Assembly (NCBI RefSeq): GCF_010731715.1
Contig: NZ_AP022587.1
Location: 4,526,001 to 4,590,000 of the forward strand
Length of the DNA: 64,000 nucleotides
Direction of reading: 5' to 3'
Source of the DNA: Mycobacterium stomatepiae
GTDB taxonomy: Bacteria; Actinomycetota; Actinomycetes; Mycobacteriales; Mycobacteriaceae
Below the pieces are notes generated by a model, which was given only the letters and a program-made list of their open reading frames with translations, was not told the DNA's origin and ran no database searches. Below, piece after piece: positions 45,063-54,301 of the stretch. The position numbers and the translations under genes were made by a program. Positions within the stretch are counted from its first letter, which is position 1. The number at the start of each line of letters is the position of its first letter.

Positions 45063-46267
45063 CCCTTCCCGATTTGGAGACTAAGCCCGACGTCGACTTG
45101 ACCGACGGCGCTTTCTACGCCGGTGACTCCCGGTCCATCTACAAGTGGATGCGTGAGCACGAGCCGGTCTTCCGGGACCGCAACGGGCTGGCCGCTGCCT
45201 CGACGTATCAGTCCGTCATCGAGGCCGAGCGCAACCCCGAGCTGTTCTCGAATGCCGGCGGCATCCGCCCCGACCAGCCGGGCGTCGAGATGATGATCGA
45301 GATGGACGATCCGCAACATCTGTTGCGCCGCAAGCTCGTCAACTACGGCTTCACCCGCAAGCGGGTTAAGAACCTGGAGGTCTCGATCACCTCGCTTTGC
45401 GACACGCTGATCGACGCCGTGTGCGAACGCGGCGAGTGCGATTTCGTCTGGGACCTCGCCGCGCCGCTGCCGATGGCGGTCATCGGCGACATGCTCGGTG
45501 TGCGTCCCGAGGAACGCGCGATGTTCCTCAAGTGGTCCGACGATTTGGTCAGTTCCCTGAGCAGCACCGCGGCCGAGGCCGATGTCCAGGTCACGATGGA
45601 GGCCTTCGCCACCTACAGCCAATACATGATGGGCATGATCGAGGCCCGCAAGAAGGAAGCGACCGACGACCTGGTCAGCGTCCTGGTGCACGCGGAGGTC
45701 GAAGGGGCGAAGCTGGAGGACCATCAGATCGTCACCGAGGTGCTGCTGTTGCTGATCGGCGGCGACGAGACCACCCGGCACACGCTGTCCGGCGGAACAC
45801 GGCAGCTGCTGCTGCACCCGGATCAGCACCAGCGTCTGGTGGGAGATTTGAGATTGCTGCCCAACGCAATTGAAGAGATGCTGCGCTGGACCGCGCCGGT
45901 AAAGAACATGGCCCGCACGATCACCACCGACACCGAGTTCCACGGGACCCAGCTGCACGAGGGCGAGAAGATGATCCTGCTGTTCGAGTCGGCGAACTTC
46001 GACGAGAAGGTCTTCGAGGAGCCGGAGAGTTTCAATATCGAGCGCTACCCGAACAACCACCTCGCATTCGGCTTCGGCACGCACTTCTGTCTCGGCAACC
46101 AGCTCGCCCGGCTCGAGCTGTCGATCATGCAGTCGCGCCTGCTGCAGCGCCTGCCGGACCTACGACTGGCCTCCCCAGACGCCCAGCTGCCGTTGCGCCC
46201 GGCGAACTTCGTGTCCGGCCTGGAGAAGATGCCGGTCGCGTTCACCCCCAGCGCGCCGCTTTCATAG
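45059..46267 (+). CDS. cyp142: Cytochrome P450 CYP142 (cholesterol C26/27 oxidase)
   Basis: P450 of 402 residues (398 in Rv3518c). The I-helix has LIGGDETTRHT, ExxR lies in EEMLRWTAPVKNMART, and the haem loop FGFGTHFCLGNQLAR holds the axial Cys344. CYP142 gives the opposite side-chain stereochemistry to CYP125 and backs it up; it needs a ferredoxin such as FdxD in this window. The start overlaps the upstream gene. The downstream palindrome begins ten bases after the stop and is split by the IS30 element. Confidence 0.93.
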   Translation: MTLPDLETKPDVDLTDGAFYAGDSRSIYKWMREHEPVFRDRNGLAAASTYQSVIEAERNPELFSNAGGIRPDQPGVEMMIEMDDPQHLLRRKLVNYGFTRKRVKNLEVSITSLCDTLIDAVCERGECDFVWDLAAPLPMAVIGDMLGVRPEERAMFLKWSDDLVSSLSSTAAEADVQVTMEAFATYSQYMMGMIEARKKEATDDLVSVLVHAEVEGAKLEDHQIVTEVLLLLIGGDETTRHTLSGGTRQLLLHPDQHQRLVGDLRLLPNAIEEMLRWTAPVKNMARTITTDTEFHGTQLHEGEKMILLFESANFDEKVFEEPESFNIERYPNNHLAFGFGTHFCLGNQLARLELSIMQSRLLQRLPDLRLASPDAQLPLRPANFVSGLEKMPVAFTPSAPLS

Positions 46268-46312
46268 CCCGTCAGCGCCGAGCGTGAAACTGTTGCGAAA
46301 AAAACGACGGTG

Positions 46313-47617
46313 GATTCAAGGTTTGGTTGCAACAGTTGTGTCTGTCGGGGTGGACAGTAGCTTGTTGAGGCGGTTGGTGGGGTTGTCCCAGTTGAAGCGT
46401 TTTCGGGGTCGTCCGTTGAGTTCGTCGGCGACGTAGGCGAGGTGTTCGGCGTCGTGCACCGAAAGGTCGGTGCCCTTTGGAAAGTATTGCCGTAGTAGGC
46501 CGTTGGTGTTCTCATTGCTACCGCGCTGCCAGGGTGAGTGGGGATCGCAGAAGTAAACCTCGATGCCGGTGTCGATGCTGATGCGGGCGTGGTGGGCCAT
46601 TTCGTGGCGTTGGTCCCAGGTCACGGTGCGGCGCAAGGTGGCGGGCAGGTCTTTGACCGCGGCGATCATGGCCTCGGCGACGGCCTCGGCGCTACGGGTA
46701 TGGGGTAGGTGCAGCAGTCGGACATATCCGGTGGAACGTTCAACCAGCGTGCCGATTTGAGAGGCCTGGTCCTTGCCGATGATCAGGTCTCCTTCCCAAT
46801 GGCCTGGCACGGCGCGGTCGTTAGCTTCGGCGGGCCGCTCACTGATGTTGACCATGCCTTGGATACGGCCGCGGCCGTCACCGGCGCAGGCCCGTCGGCG
46901 CGGTTTACGCAACGCGCGCCCGGTGCGCAGGCATGTCCTCAGTTCCCGGCGCAGTTCTCCGCGCCCTTGCACGTAAAGCGCCTGGTAGATGGTTTCGTGG
47001 GACACCTGCATCTCCGGGCGGTCAGGATAGGTCGCGGTCAATACCCCGGCGATCTGTTCGGGGCTGTACTTGTTGACCAACAACGCTTGCACCTCGGCCC
47101 GCAATTGCTCACAGCGGCCCAACTTGCCGGTCTTGGGTCGACGCGCCCGTTGCTCGCTGCGCCGCTGAGCGATGCGCGCCGAGTAGCCCGACTTCGCGTC
47201 CCAACCGGCCCGGCGGGCCTGAACCGATACCGGGCGCGATAACGGCCCACATGCCCTCGCATGACACCGTTGTGGGCAATCTCGCGCATGATCGTCGACG
47301 GCGCCCGGCCCAACCGGCGCGCCATCGAACGGATCGACTCACCGTGCGCGGTGCCGATCATGATCTGTTCACGCTCATCCGCCGACAGCCGCGGCCGTCG
47401 CTGTCCTTGAGGCTTTGACCATCGTGGATTCACACCACCAAACCTGCGAAACCACTTGCTACCGCACGTCGCCGACACGCCGACCGCCACCCCGGCATCC
47501 TCCGAGGACCATCCCGCAGCGATCAAATCCCAATACCGCCGCTGCACCACCAACAACTGAGGCTGACCCGTCATCAACACCCCTAACTACGAAGTGTTGC
47601 AACCACCCCTTGAACTC
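46313..47617 (-). mobile_element. IS30-family insertion sequence
   Basis: About 1.3 kb element holding one IS30 transposase. Imperfect terminal inverted repeats are readable: left ATTCAAGGTTTGGTTGCAAC (from 46314) against the right end, reverse-complemented, AGTTCAAGGGGTGGTTGCAA (to about 47616). Exact ends and the 2-3 base target duplication cannot be fixed by eye. It sits inside the loop of a palindrome, in line with the known preference of IS30 elements for symmetric targets. Confidence 0.8.
46316..47580 (-). pseudogene. IS30-family transposase, frameshifted
   Basis: The N-terminal part (from GTG 47580 or ATG 47574) carries two helix-turn-helix regions, including DEREQIMIGTAHGESIRSMA and SRAPSTIMREI-like sequence. 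The frame breaks near 47218-47224: it reads RYRARYRF, and one base away it resumes as QARRAGWDAKSGYSARIAQR. The C-terminal part has the DDE-type integrase core: HWEGDLIIGKDQ, TVTWDQRHEMAHH and NENTNGLLRQYFPKGTD. Without the frameshift the protein would be about 420 residues. Either a decayed copy or a sequencing error. Confidence 0.85.
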
Positions 47618-47641
47618 AAGGACAAAAATTCCGCAGCAGTT

Positions 47642-48484
47642 TCACGTTCGGCGATTCCATGCCGCAGCCAGCCGCGCCAGGATGCCGCCTCGCGTGTGTT
47701 CGCCCATGACGCGGATGGTGATCCAGCCCATGGCATCTAGCGCTTCATAGCGCTCGATATCCCTGCGCAGTTGCCGACGATCGGTGCGATGATGCTCGCC
47801 TTCATACTCGAGCGCGATCTTGATGTCTTCCCAACCCATGTCGACAACCGCGACCAGTTCGCTGTACTGCCCGTAGACCGGAATCTGCGTCTGTGGCCGA
47901 GGGTATCCTGCCTCGATGGCCAGCAGCCGCAGCCATGTCTCGCGCGGTGACTGCGCACCGGCATCGACAAGGTCCAGCGCGCGCCTGGCCCGCCTGATGT
48001 TCCGGTGGCCCTTATAGCGTTCGGCGATGAGTTCTGCATCGGCGACCTTCAACCGGGTTGCCCGAGCCAGGGCGTCGAGAGCAGCGACGGCGCTCCCGAC
48101 GGGATTGCGGCAGGCAAGGTCGAACGCCGTCCGCGCCTGGGTCGTCACTGGCATTCCCCGCACCGTCGTGATTTCGTCGTCCTCGATGCGATCGGCCCAG
48201 GTGCGGACATGTGTTGGCGCGTGGCGATTCTGGTAGATGAGTTCGGCGGGTGCCTGTCCATCGACCCATTCGGCGCCGTGCAGCGCCGCGGCCGACCGGC
48301 CGGCGATAACCCCGCGGCGCCGTGACCACAACCACGCCGCCTCGGCGCGCACCACGGCGGTGATCTCGGTATCGCCGGCAACGTAGACGTCACGGTGGAT
48401 CGCCACAAACCTGCCGGTTCGCAAGGCATACAGCGTCACACGGCCGGACGTGACGGCCTCGCTACCAAGAAATGGGTTTCCCAT
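47642..48484 (-). CDS. DUF559 endonuclease-like protein with AbiEi-type N-terminus, copy 2
   Basis: 280-residue paralogue of the protein at 25208-26047, alignable end to end: MGNPFLGSEAV at the start, HRDVYVAGDTEIT, RSAAALHGAEWVDG, DAGAQSPRETWLRLL, and the nuclease-like VVDMGWEDIKIALEYEGEHH. It ends RRT with the same CGAACGTGA stop context. The ATG at 48484 is chosen by alignment with copy 1. It has palindromes on both sides, one of them carrying IS30. Function unknown; it replaces Rv3517, which is missing between cyp142 and echA19 here. Confidence 0.85.
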   Translation of the reverse strand: MGNPFLGSEAVTSGRVTLYALRTGRFVAIHRDVYVAGDTEITAVVRAEAAWLWSRRRGVIAGRSAAALHGAEWVDGQAPAELIYQNRHAPTHVRTWADRIEDDEITTVRGMPVTTQARTAFDLACRNPVGSAVAALDALARATRLKVADAELIAERYKGHRNIRRARRALDLVDAGAQSPRETWLRLLAIEAGYPRPQTQIPVYGQYSELVAVVDMGWEDIKIALEYEGEHHRTDRRQLRRDIERYEALDAMGWITIRVMGEHTRGGILARLAAAWNRRT

Positions 48485-48522
48485 TCCGCGGAGTATGCCG
48501 ACGGGCACCGACGGGCCGTCCA

Positions 48523-48572
48523 GTGTGAAGCCATTGCGAAAATCCGACCGGAAGTTCGCGACAGCTTCACGC
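48523..48572. repeat. Imperfect hairpin upstream of DUF559 copy 2
   Basis: GTGTGAAGCCATTGCGAA at 48523-48540 pairs imperfectly with TTCGCGACAGCTTCACGC at 48555-48572. It lies 38 bases upstream of the DUF559 start and 26 bases from the end of echA19. The core GCGTGAAGCTG is shared with the other palindromes near both DUF559 genes. Confidence 0.6.
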
Positions 48573-48598
48573 TCGACGAAGCGAGCGAACGAAAGGTG

Positions 48599-49423
48599 CT
48601 ACTTGTTCTGGAAGTTGGGCTTGCGCTTTTCGGCGAATGCCCGCGGGCCTTCCTTGGCGTCGTCGGACAGGAACACCTTGATCCCGATCTGGGTGTCGAT
48701 CTTGAACGCGTCGTTCTCGTGCATGCCCTCGGTCTCGCGGATCGCGCGCAGAATCGCCTGCACGGCCAGCGGGCCGTTGTTCTCGATCAGCTCGGCGATC
48801 TCGAGCGCCTTGGTCAACGCCTGGCCGTCCGGCACCAGGTGCCCGATTAGACCGATCTCCTTGGCCTCGGCCGCGGTGATGTGCCGGCCGGTCAGCAGCA
48901 GGTCACAGGCCACGGTGTAAGGGATCTGGCGCACCAGCCGCACCGCCGAGCCGCCCATCGGGTACAGGCTCCACTTGGCCTCGGAGATGCCGAACTTGGC
49001 GCTCTCACCGGCGATGCGAATATCGGTGCCCTGCAGGATCTCGGTGCCGCCGGCGATCGCCGGGCCCTCGACGGCCGCGATCAGCGGTTTGGTCAGCCGC
49101 CGGCCCTTGAGCAGAGCGTCGATGCGTGACGGGTCGTAGCTGCCGTCTTTGAACGATTCGCCCGGCGGCTTCTTGGTTGCTGCCTTGAGGTCCATGCCCG
49201 CGCAGAAGTAGCCACCGGCGCCCGTCAGGATGCAGCATCGGATGTCGTCATCGTTGTCGACGCGGTCCCAGGCCTGCACCATGATTTCCATCATTTCGGT
49301 GCTCAGGGCGTTGCGGGCGTGCGGGCGGTTCAGGGTGACGATCAGCGTGTGACCGCGCTGTTCAACCAGCGCGTCGGGTCCTGTTGGTTCGTTTGCTGGC
49401 GCTTGCCCATTATCAGGGGCCAC
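48599..49423 (-). CDS. echA19: Side-chain enoyl-CoA hydratase EchA19
   Basis: Crotonase of 274 residues. The oxyanion-hole segments are [15 protein letters not shown] and [14 protein letters not shown]; a catalytic glutamate candidate is in [16 protein letters not shown]. EchA19 hydrates enoyl-CoA intermediates of the cholesterol side chain (Rv3516, 263 residues). GTG at 49423 follows GGAGGGAAAG at a good distance; a longer reading frame upstream crosses the KstR box and is not used. Divergent from fadD19. Confidence 0.92.
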   Translation of the reverse strand: MAPDNGQAPANEPTGPDALVEQRGHTLIVTLNRPHARNALSTEMMEIMVQAWDRVDNDDDIRCCILTGAGGYFCAGMDLKAATKKPPGESFKDGSYDPSRIDALLKGRRLTKPLIAAVEGPAIAGGTEILQGTDIRIAGESAKFGISEAKWSLYPMGGSAVRLVRQIPYTVACDLLLTGRHITAAEAKEIGLIGHLVPDGQALTKALEIAELIENNGPLAVQAILRAIRETEGMHENDAFKIDTQIGIKVFLSDDAKEGPRAFAEKRKPNFQNK

Positions 49424-49468
49424 GGCTACCGCCTTTCCCTCCACATCGAGTACGAACTTGTCAAGAAA

Positions 49469-49482
49469 TGTAACACGTTCTA
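49469..49482. promoter_or_regulatory. KstR operator (echA19 / fadD19)
   Basis: TGTAACACGTTCTA fits TnnAACnnGTTnnA. It ends six bases before the fadD19 GTG and could serve both divergent genes. Confidence 0.88.
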
Positions 49483-49487
49483 ATTTG

Positions 49488-51140
49488 GTGGCCGTGGCCC
49501 TGAATATTGCCGATCTTGCCGAGCACGCCATCGACGCCGTGCCTGACCGTGTTGCCCTCATCTGCGGCGATCAACAGCTGACCTACGCCGAGCTGGAGGA
49601 GAAGGCCAACCGCCTCGCGCACTACCTGATCGAACAGGGTGTGAAGAAGGACGACAAGGTCGGCCTTTACTGCCGCAACCGCATCGAGATCGTCATCGCG
49701 ATGCTCGGCATCATCAAGGCCGGCGCCATCCTGGTGAACGTCAACTACCGCTACGTCGAGGGCGAGCTTCGCTACCTGTTCGACAACTCCGACATGGTCG
49801 CGCTGGTCCATGAGCGTCAGTACTCCGACCGCGTTGCCAACGTGCTGCCGGAAACCCCGAACGTCAAGACGATCCTGGTCGTCGAGGACGGCAGCGACAA
49901 CGACTTCGGCCGTTACGGCGGCGTCGAGTTCTACGCCGCGATCGCGAACAGCTCGCCTGAGCGTGACTTCGGCGAACGCAGCGCCGACGACATCTACCTG
50001 CTGTACACCGGCGGCACCACCGGATTCCCGAAGGGCGTGATGTGGCGCCACGAGGACATCTACCGCGTGCTGTTCGGTGGAACCGACTTCGCCACAGGCG
50101 AATTCATCGAAGATGAGTACGACCTGGCCAAGGCCGCCGCGGCCAATCCGCCGATGGTCCGCCACCCGATTCCGCCGATGATCCACGGCGCCACCCAGTC
50201 GGCGACCTGGATGTCGATCTTCTCGGGTCAAACCACCGTTCTCGCACCGGAATTCAACGCCGACGAAGTTTGGCGCACGATTCACGATCACAAGGTGAAC
50301 CTGCTGTTCTTCACCGGCGACGCGATGGCGCGTCCGCTGCTCGACGCGCTGCTGGCCCATCAGGACAAAGGCAACGAATACGACCTGTCGTCGCTGTTCC
50401 TGCTCGCCTCTACCGCGGCGCTGTTCTCGCCGAGCATCAAGGAGAAGTTCCTCGAGTTGCTGCCCAACCGGGTGATCACCGATTCGATCGGCTCGTCGGA
50501 GACCGGCTTCGGCGGCACCAGCGTCGTCGCCAAGGACGCCCCGCACAGCGGGGGACCCCGGGTGACGATCGACCACCGCACCGTGGTTCTCGACGAGGAC
50601 GGCAACGAGGTCAAGCCGGGTTCCGGTGTCCGCGGGTTCATCGCCAAGAAGGGCAACATTCCGGTCGGCTACTACAAGGACGAGAAGAAGACTGCCGAGA
50701 CGTTCAAGACGATCAACGGTGTCCGCTACGCCATCCCCGGCGACTATGCCACGGTCGAGGAGGACGGCACCGTCACGATGCTGGGCCGCGGCTCGGTGTC
50801 GATCAACAGCGGCGGCGAGAAGATCTACCCCGAGGAGGTCGAGGCCGCGCTCAAAGGCCACCCCGACGTCTTCGACGCCCTGGTAGTCGGCGTACCCGAT
50901 CCCCGCTACGGGCAGCATGTGGCCGCCGTTGTGCAGGCCCGGCCCGGGGCGCGGCCCGCACTGTCGGAGCTGGACAGCTTCGTGCGCTCCGAGATCGCGG
51001 GATACAAAGTGCCGCGCAGTCTTTGGCTCGTCGACGAGGTGAAGCGCTCACCTGCCGGCAAGCCGGACTACCGCTGGGCCAAGGAGCAGACCGAGGCGCG
51101 GCCCGCCGACGATGTGCACGCCGCGCACGCGACCGCTTGA
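49488..51140 (+). CDS. fadD19: Steroid-CoA ligase FadD19
   Basis: Acyl-CoA synthetase of 550 residues. The P-loop is [17 protein letters not shown], with [11 protein letters not shown], the [20 protein letters not shown] hinge region, and the C-terminal [13 protein letters not shown] with the adenylation lysine. FadD19 activates C24-branched and C8 sterol side-chain acids. GTG at 49488 gives [20 protein letters not shown], matching the M. tuberculosis start as recalled. The stop overlaps the following TTG start. Confidence 0.94.
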   Translation: MAVALNIADLAEHAIDAVPDRVALICGDQQLTYAELEEKANRLAHYLIEQGVKKDDKVGLYCRNRIEIVIAMLGIIKAGAILVNVNYRYVEGELRYLFDNSDMVALVHERQYSDRVANVLPETPNVKTILVVEDGSDNDFGRYGGVEFYAAIANSSPERDFGERSADDIYLLYTGGTTGFPKGVMWRHEDIYRVLFGGTDFATGEFIEDEYDLAKAAAANPPMVRHPIPPMIHGATQSATWMSIFSGQTTVLAPEFNADEVWRTIHDHKVNLLFFTGDAMARPLLDALLAHQDKGNEYDLSSLFLLASTAALFSPSIKEKFLELLPNRVITDSIGSSETGFGGTSVVAKDAPHSGGPRVTIDHRTVVLDEDGNEVKPGSGVRGFIAKKGNIPVGYYKDEKKTAETFKTINGVRYAIPGDYATVEEDGTVTMLGRGSVSINSGGEKIYPEEVEAALKGHPDVFDALVVGVPDPRYGQHVAAVVQARPGARPALSELDSFVRSEIAGYKVPRSLWLVDEVKRSPAGKPDYRWAKEQTEARPADDVHAAHATA

Positions 51141-51904
51141 TCTACTTCGTCAAACAGCACGCGGGCGCTCCCACCGGCTACTTCGCCTGGGAAGCCGCCG
51201 GGCTGCGCTGGCTTTCGGCGGTCGACGGCGGTGTGCCCTGTGCGCCGATCGTCGCGGTTGACGCGACGAGCCTGACCCTGCGGCGACTCGAATCCGTGCG
51301 CCCCGACGCGGAGGCGGCGCGAATCTTCGGCAGCCGGCTGGCCGTCACGCACGACGCGGGTGCTCCGGCGTTCGGCGCGGGCCCCGACGGTTGGGATGGG
51401 CCGGGCTTCTTCGGCCCGTTGTCGCAGCCATTGCCGATGTCACTGCGGAGCCACCGGCGCTGGGGCGACTTCTACGCCCAAGAGCGGTTGGCTCCGACGC
51501 TCGAGCTCGCGGCGCCCGAGCTCGACGCGTCGGCCCGCGCCGCGATCGACGCCGTGATCGCGCGTTGCCGTGCCGGCGATTTCGACGACGACGACCGGCC
51601 GGCCCGGCTGCACGGCGATTTGTGGTCCGGCAACGTGATGTGGACAGCCGGCGGTGTGGTGCTGATCGACCCGGCCGCGTACGCCGGGCATCGCGAGACC
51701 GACCTGGCGATGCTCGCGCTGTTCGGCTGCCCGCATTACGACGCCGTCATCGCGGGCTACCAGCAGGTGCGACCGCTGCACCCCGGCTGGCGCGACCGCG
51801 CGGGGCTTCACCAGCTCTTCGCACTGCTGGCGCATGTGGTGCTGTTCGGAGGCGGGTATGCGCAGCGCACCCACGCTTGTGCCCGCGCCGCGCTGGCCGT
51901 CTGA
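51137..51904 (+). CDS. Fructosamine-kinase-like phosphotransferase
   Basis: 255-residue kinase-fold protein of the fructosamine/ketosamine-3-kinase family. The catalytic motif is LHGDLWSGNVMW (His159, Asp161), followed by the metal-binding LIDPAAYAGHRETDLAMLAL. The family phosphorylates glycated amines or related small molecules. It starts with TTG overlapping the fadD19 stop (TTGA); no ATG is available before the conserved N-terminus. It is likely co-transcribed with fadD19, although no steroid role is known. Confidence 0.83.
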   Translation: MIYFVKQHAGAPTGYFAWEAAGLRWLSAVDGGVPCAPIVAVDATSLTLRRLESVRPDAEAARIFGSRLAVTHDAGAPAFGAGPDGWDGPGFFGPLSQPLPMSLRSHRRWGDFYAQERLAPTLELAAPELDASARAAIDAVIARCRAGDFDDDDRPARLHGDLWSGNVMWTAGGVVLIDPAAYAGHRETDLAMLALFGCPHYDAVIAGYQQVRPLHPGWRDRAGLHQLFALLAHVVLFGGGYAQRTHACARAALAV

Positions 51905-51923
51905 CGCCCGCGGCTACTGTGGA

Positions 51924-52754
51924 ATGGCGATGACGATCGATGTCTGGATGCAGCACCCGACTGCGCGGTTTCTGCGCAGCGATTTCCTGGCGTCCCTGCG
52001 GCGTTGGACCGACGGGTCCATACCGGATGCCGACATCCCGATCGAAGTCACGGTCGCAGCGATGGATGCGGCCGACGTCGACTTCGGGCTGCTCAGCGCC
52101 TGGTACGGCCCTCATGGCCAGGACCTGGTCTCCAACGACGAGGTCGCCGAGTGGATTCGGTTGCATCCGAACCGGTTTGCGGGTCTGGCGACCGTCGATC
52201 TCGACCGGCCGATGGACGCGGTCCGCGAGCTACGGCGCCGGGTCGCCGAAGGATTCGTCGGCCTGCGGTTGGTGCCCTGGTTGTGGAACGCGCCGCCTAC
52301 CGATCGGCGTTACTACCCCCTATTCGCCGAGTGTGTCGAGGCCGCCGTTCCCTTCTGCACCCAGGTCGGCCACACCGGCCCGCTGCGGCCCTCGGAGACG
52401 GGGCGCCCGATTCCCTACGTCGACCAGGTGGCACTGGACTTCCCCGAGCTGGTGATCGTGTGCGGACATGTCGGCTATCCCTGGACCGAGGAAATGGTGG
52501 CCGTCGCTCGCAAACACGAGAACGTCTACATCGATACGTCGGCGTACACGATCCGGCGGTTACCCGACGAACTCATTCGATTCATGAAAACCGGTACCGG
52601 ACAACGCAAAGTCCTGTTCGGCACCAACTACCCTATGATCACTCACGCGCATGCTTTGGCCGGGCTCGACGAACTCGGGCTCGACGACGAGGCTCGCCAC
52701 GACTTTCTCCACGGCAATGCCGAACGCGTATTCAGACTGGAGGCAAACAGATGA
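51924..52754 (+). CDS. Amidohydrolase-2 family protein (Rv3510c-like)
   Basis: 276-residue TIM-barrel metal-dependent hydrolase/decarboxylase-like protein (278 in Rv3510c). It includes PNRFAGLATVDLDRPMDAV, GFVGLRLVPWLW, HTGPLRP, VIVCGHVGYPWTEEMV and VLFGTNYPM. The N-terminal HxH metal motif of many relatives is not seen (MQHPTARF instead). ATG at 51924 or, two codons on, 51930. Overlaps ilvX by four bases. Confidence 0.85.
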   Translation: MAMTIDVWMQHPTARFLRSDFLASLRRWTDGSIPDADIPIEVTVAAMDAADVDFGLLSAWYGPHGQDLVSNDEVAEWIRLHPNRFAGLATVDLDRPMDAVRELRRRVAEGFVGLRLVPWLWNAPPTDRRYYPLFAECVEAAVPFCTQVGHTGPLRPSETGRPIPYVDQVALDFPELVIVCGHVGYPWTEEMVAVARKHENVYIDTSAYTIRRLPDELIRFMKTGTGQRKVLFGTNYPMITHAHALAGLDELGLDDEARHDFLHGNAERVFRLEANR

Positions 52755-54301
52755 ACGGTGCGCAGGCTCTGATCAACACCCTGGTCGACGCCGGTGTCGA
52801 CGTGTGCTTCGCGAACCCCGGCACGTCGGAGATGCACTTCGTGGCAGCGTTGGACACCGCTCCCCAGATGCGCGGTGTGCTAGCCCTTTTCGAGGGTGTC
52901 GCGACGGGCGCGGCCGACGGATATGCCCGCATCGCCGATCGGCCGGCGGCGGTGCTGTTGCATCTGGGCCCCGGATTGGGCAACGGCCTGGCCAACCTGC
53001 ACAACGCACGGCGGGCGCATGTGCCGATGGTGGTCGTCGTCGGAGACCACGCCACGTATCACAAAAAGTACGATGCCCCACTGGAATCCGACATCGACGC
53101 GCTCGCGGGCACCGTCTCGGGCTGGGTGCGCCGCACGGCCACCGCAGCCGACGTCGCGCTGGACGCGGCCGAGGCGATCGCTGCCAGCCGGGCCCGCTCG
53201 CAGATCTCCACGCTGATCCTGCCGGCCGACGCGTCCTGGTCGGACGGCGCCCAGCCCGCCACCCCGACAGCGCCGCGGCCGGCAGGCGCCGATCCGCTGC
53301 TGGCGCCGGAGGTCGCCGAGGTGCTGTGGTCGGGAGAACCGGCGGTGATCATGGTGGGCGGCGATGCCACCCGGGGCCCCGGGCTGGCCGCGGCGGCACG
53401 GATCGCGCAGGCGACCGGGGCGCGCTGGCTGTGCGAGACCTTCCCGACCCGGCTGGAACGCGGCGCCGGTGTTCCCGCCGTCGAGCGGTTGGCGTACTTC
53501 GCCGAGGCCGCCACCGCGCAACTGGACGGCGCCAAGCATCTGATCCTGGCCGGCGCGAAATCTCCGGTGTCCTTCTTCGCCTACCCGAACATGCCCAGCG
53601 ACCTGGTCCCGGCGGGGTGCGAGGTGCACGTGCTCGCCGAGCACGTCGGCGCGGCCGACGCGCTGATCGCATTGGCCGACGAGATCGCACCCGGCTCGGT
53701 TGCCCCGCTAGCAGAGGCGTCGCGTCCGCAGCTGCCCACCGGTGGGCTGACCTCCGCGTCGGCGGCCGAGGTGATCGGTGCGCTGATGCCGGAACGGGCG
53801 ATCGTCGTCGACGAGTCGAACACCTCGGGCCTGCTGCTGGCGCAGGCCACCGCCGGGGCGCCGGCTCATGACTGGCTGACGCTGACCGGCGGGGCGATCG
53901 GCTACGGCATCCCGGCCGCGGTGGGTGCGGCGGTGGCCGCCCCGGACCGTCCGGTGCTGTGCCTGGAATCCGACGGCTCGGCGATGTACACGATTTCGGG
54001 ACTGTGGACCCAGGCGCGCGAGAACCTCGACGTGACCACCGTGCTGTACGACAACAGCGCCTACGACATCTTGCGCATCGAGCTGCAACGTGTCGGCGCC
54101 GGGTCTGCCCCCGGGCCCAAAGCGCTGGACCTGCTTGACTTATCGCGGCCCACCATGGATTTCGTGAAGATCTCCGAGGGCATGGGGGTGCCGGCCCGGC
54201 GCGTGCACACCGCCGAGGAGTTCGCCGATGCGCTGCGCGAAGCATTCGCCGAGCCCGGGCCGCATCTGATCGATGCGGTGGTGCCATCGCTCACGGGTTA
54301 G
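52751..54301 (+). CDS. ilvX: Thiamine-diphosphate enzyme, acetolactate synthase-like IlvX
   Basis: 516-residue ThDP-dependent protein (515 in Rv3509c). The N-terminal pyrimidine-binding domain has ANPGTSEMHFVAAL and the conserved glutamate (about 48) in ALFEGVATGAADGYARI. The C-terminal PP-binding motif is ESDGSAMYTISGLW then DNSAYDIL. It resembles the small acetolactate synthase/benzoylformate decarboxylase class rather than IlvB. Physiological substrate unknown. ATGA overlap with the amidohydrolase suggests a shared pathway. It converges on the broken hydrolase gene, overlapping it by 11 bases. Confidence 0.88.
   Translation: MNGAQALINTLVDAGVDVCFANPGTSEMHFVAALDTAPQMRGVLALFEGVATGAADGYARIADRPAAVLLHLGPGLGNGLANLHNARRAHVPMVVVVGDHATYHKKYDAPLESDIDALAGTVSGWVRRTATAADVALDAAEAIAASRARSQISTLILPADASWSDGAQPATPTAPRPAGADPLLAPEVAEVLWSGEPAVIMVGGDATRGPGLAAAARIAQATGARWLCETFPTRLERGAGVPAVERLAYFAEAATAQLDGAKHLILAGAKSPVSFFAYPNMPSDLVPAGCEVHVLAEHVGAADALIALADEIAPGSVAPLAEASRPQLPTGGLTSASAAEVIGALMPERAIVVDESNTSGLLLAQATAGAPAHDWLTLTGGAIGYGIPAAVGAAVAAPDRPVLCLESDGSAMYTISGLWTQARENLDVTTVLYDNSAYDILRIELQRVGAGSAPGPKALDLLDLSRPTMDFVKISEGMGVPARRVHTAEEFADALREAFAEPGPHLIDAVVPSLTG

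Larger units (their letters stand above)
46277..47652. repeat. Imperfect palindrome interrupted by IS30
   Basis: The left arm at 46277-46299 reads GCCGAGCGTGAAACTGTTGC then GAA. The reverse complement of the right arm (47629-47652) reads GCCGAACGTGAAACTGCTGC then GGAA. Removing the IS30 element rejoins the two arms into a hairpin between cyp142 and the second DUF559 gene. The right arm contains that gene's stop codon. The same core flanks the first DUF559 gene. Confidence 0.7.

Noticed and set aside
47038..47580. Programmed -1 frameshift in the IS30 transposase
   Set aside because: IS30 transposases are normally one frame and no convincing slippery heptamer or stem is seen at the junction; a single-base lesion is simpler.
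50270..51904. 544-codon frame overlapping fadD19
   Set aside because: Only the part after TTG 51137 has kinase motifs; the rest is an out-of-frame shadow of fadD19.
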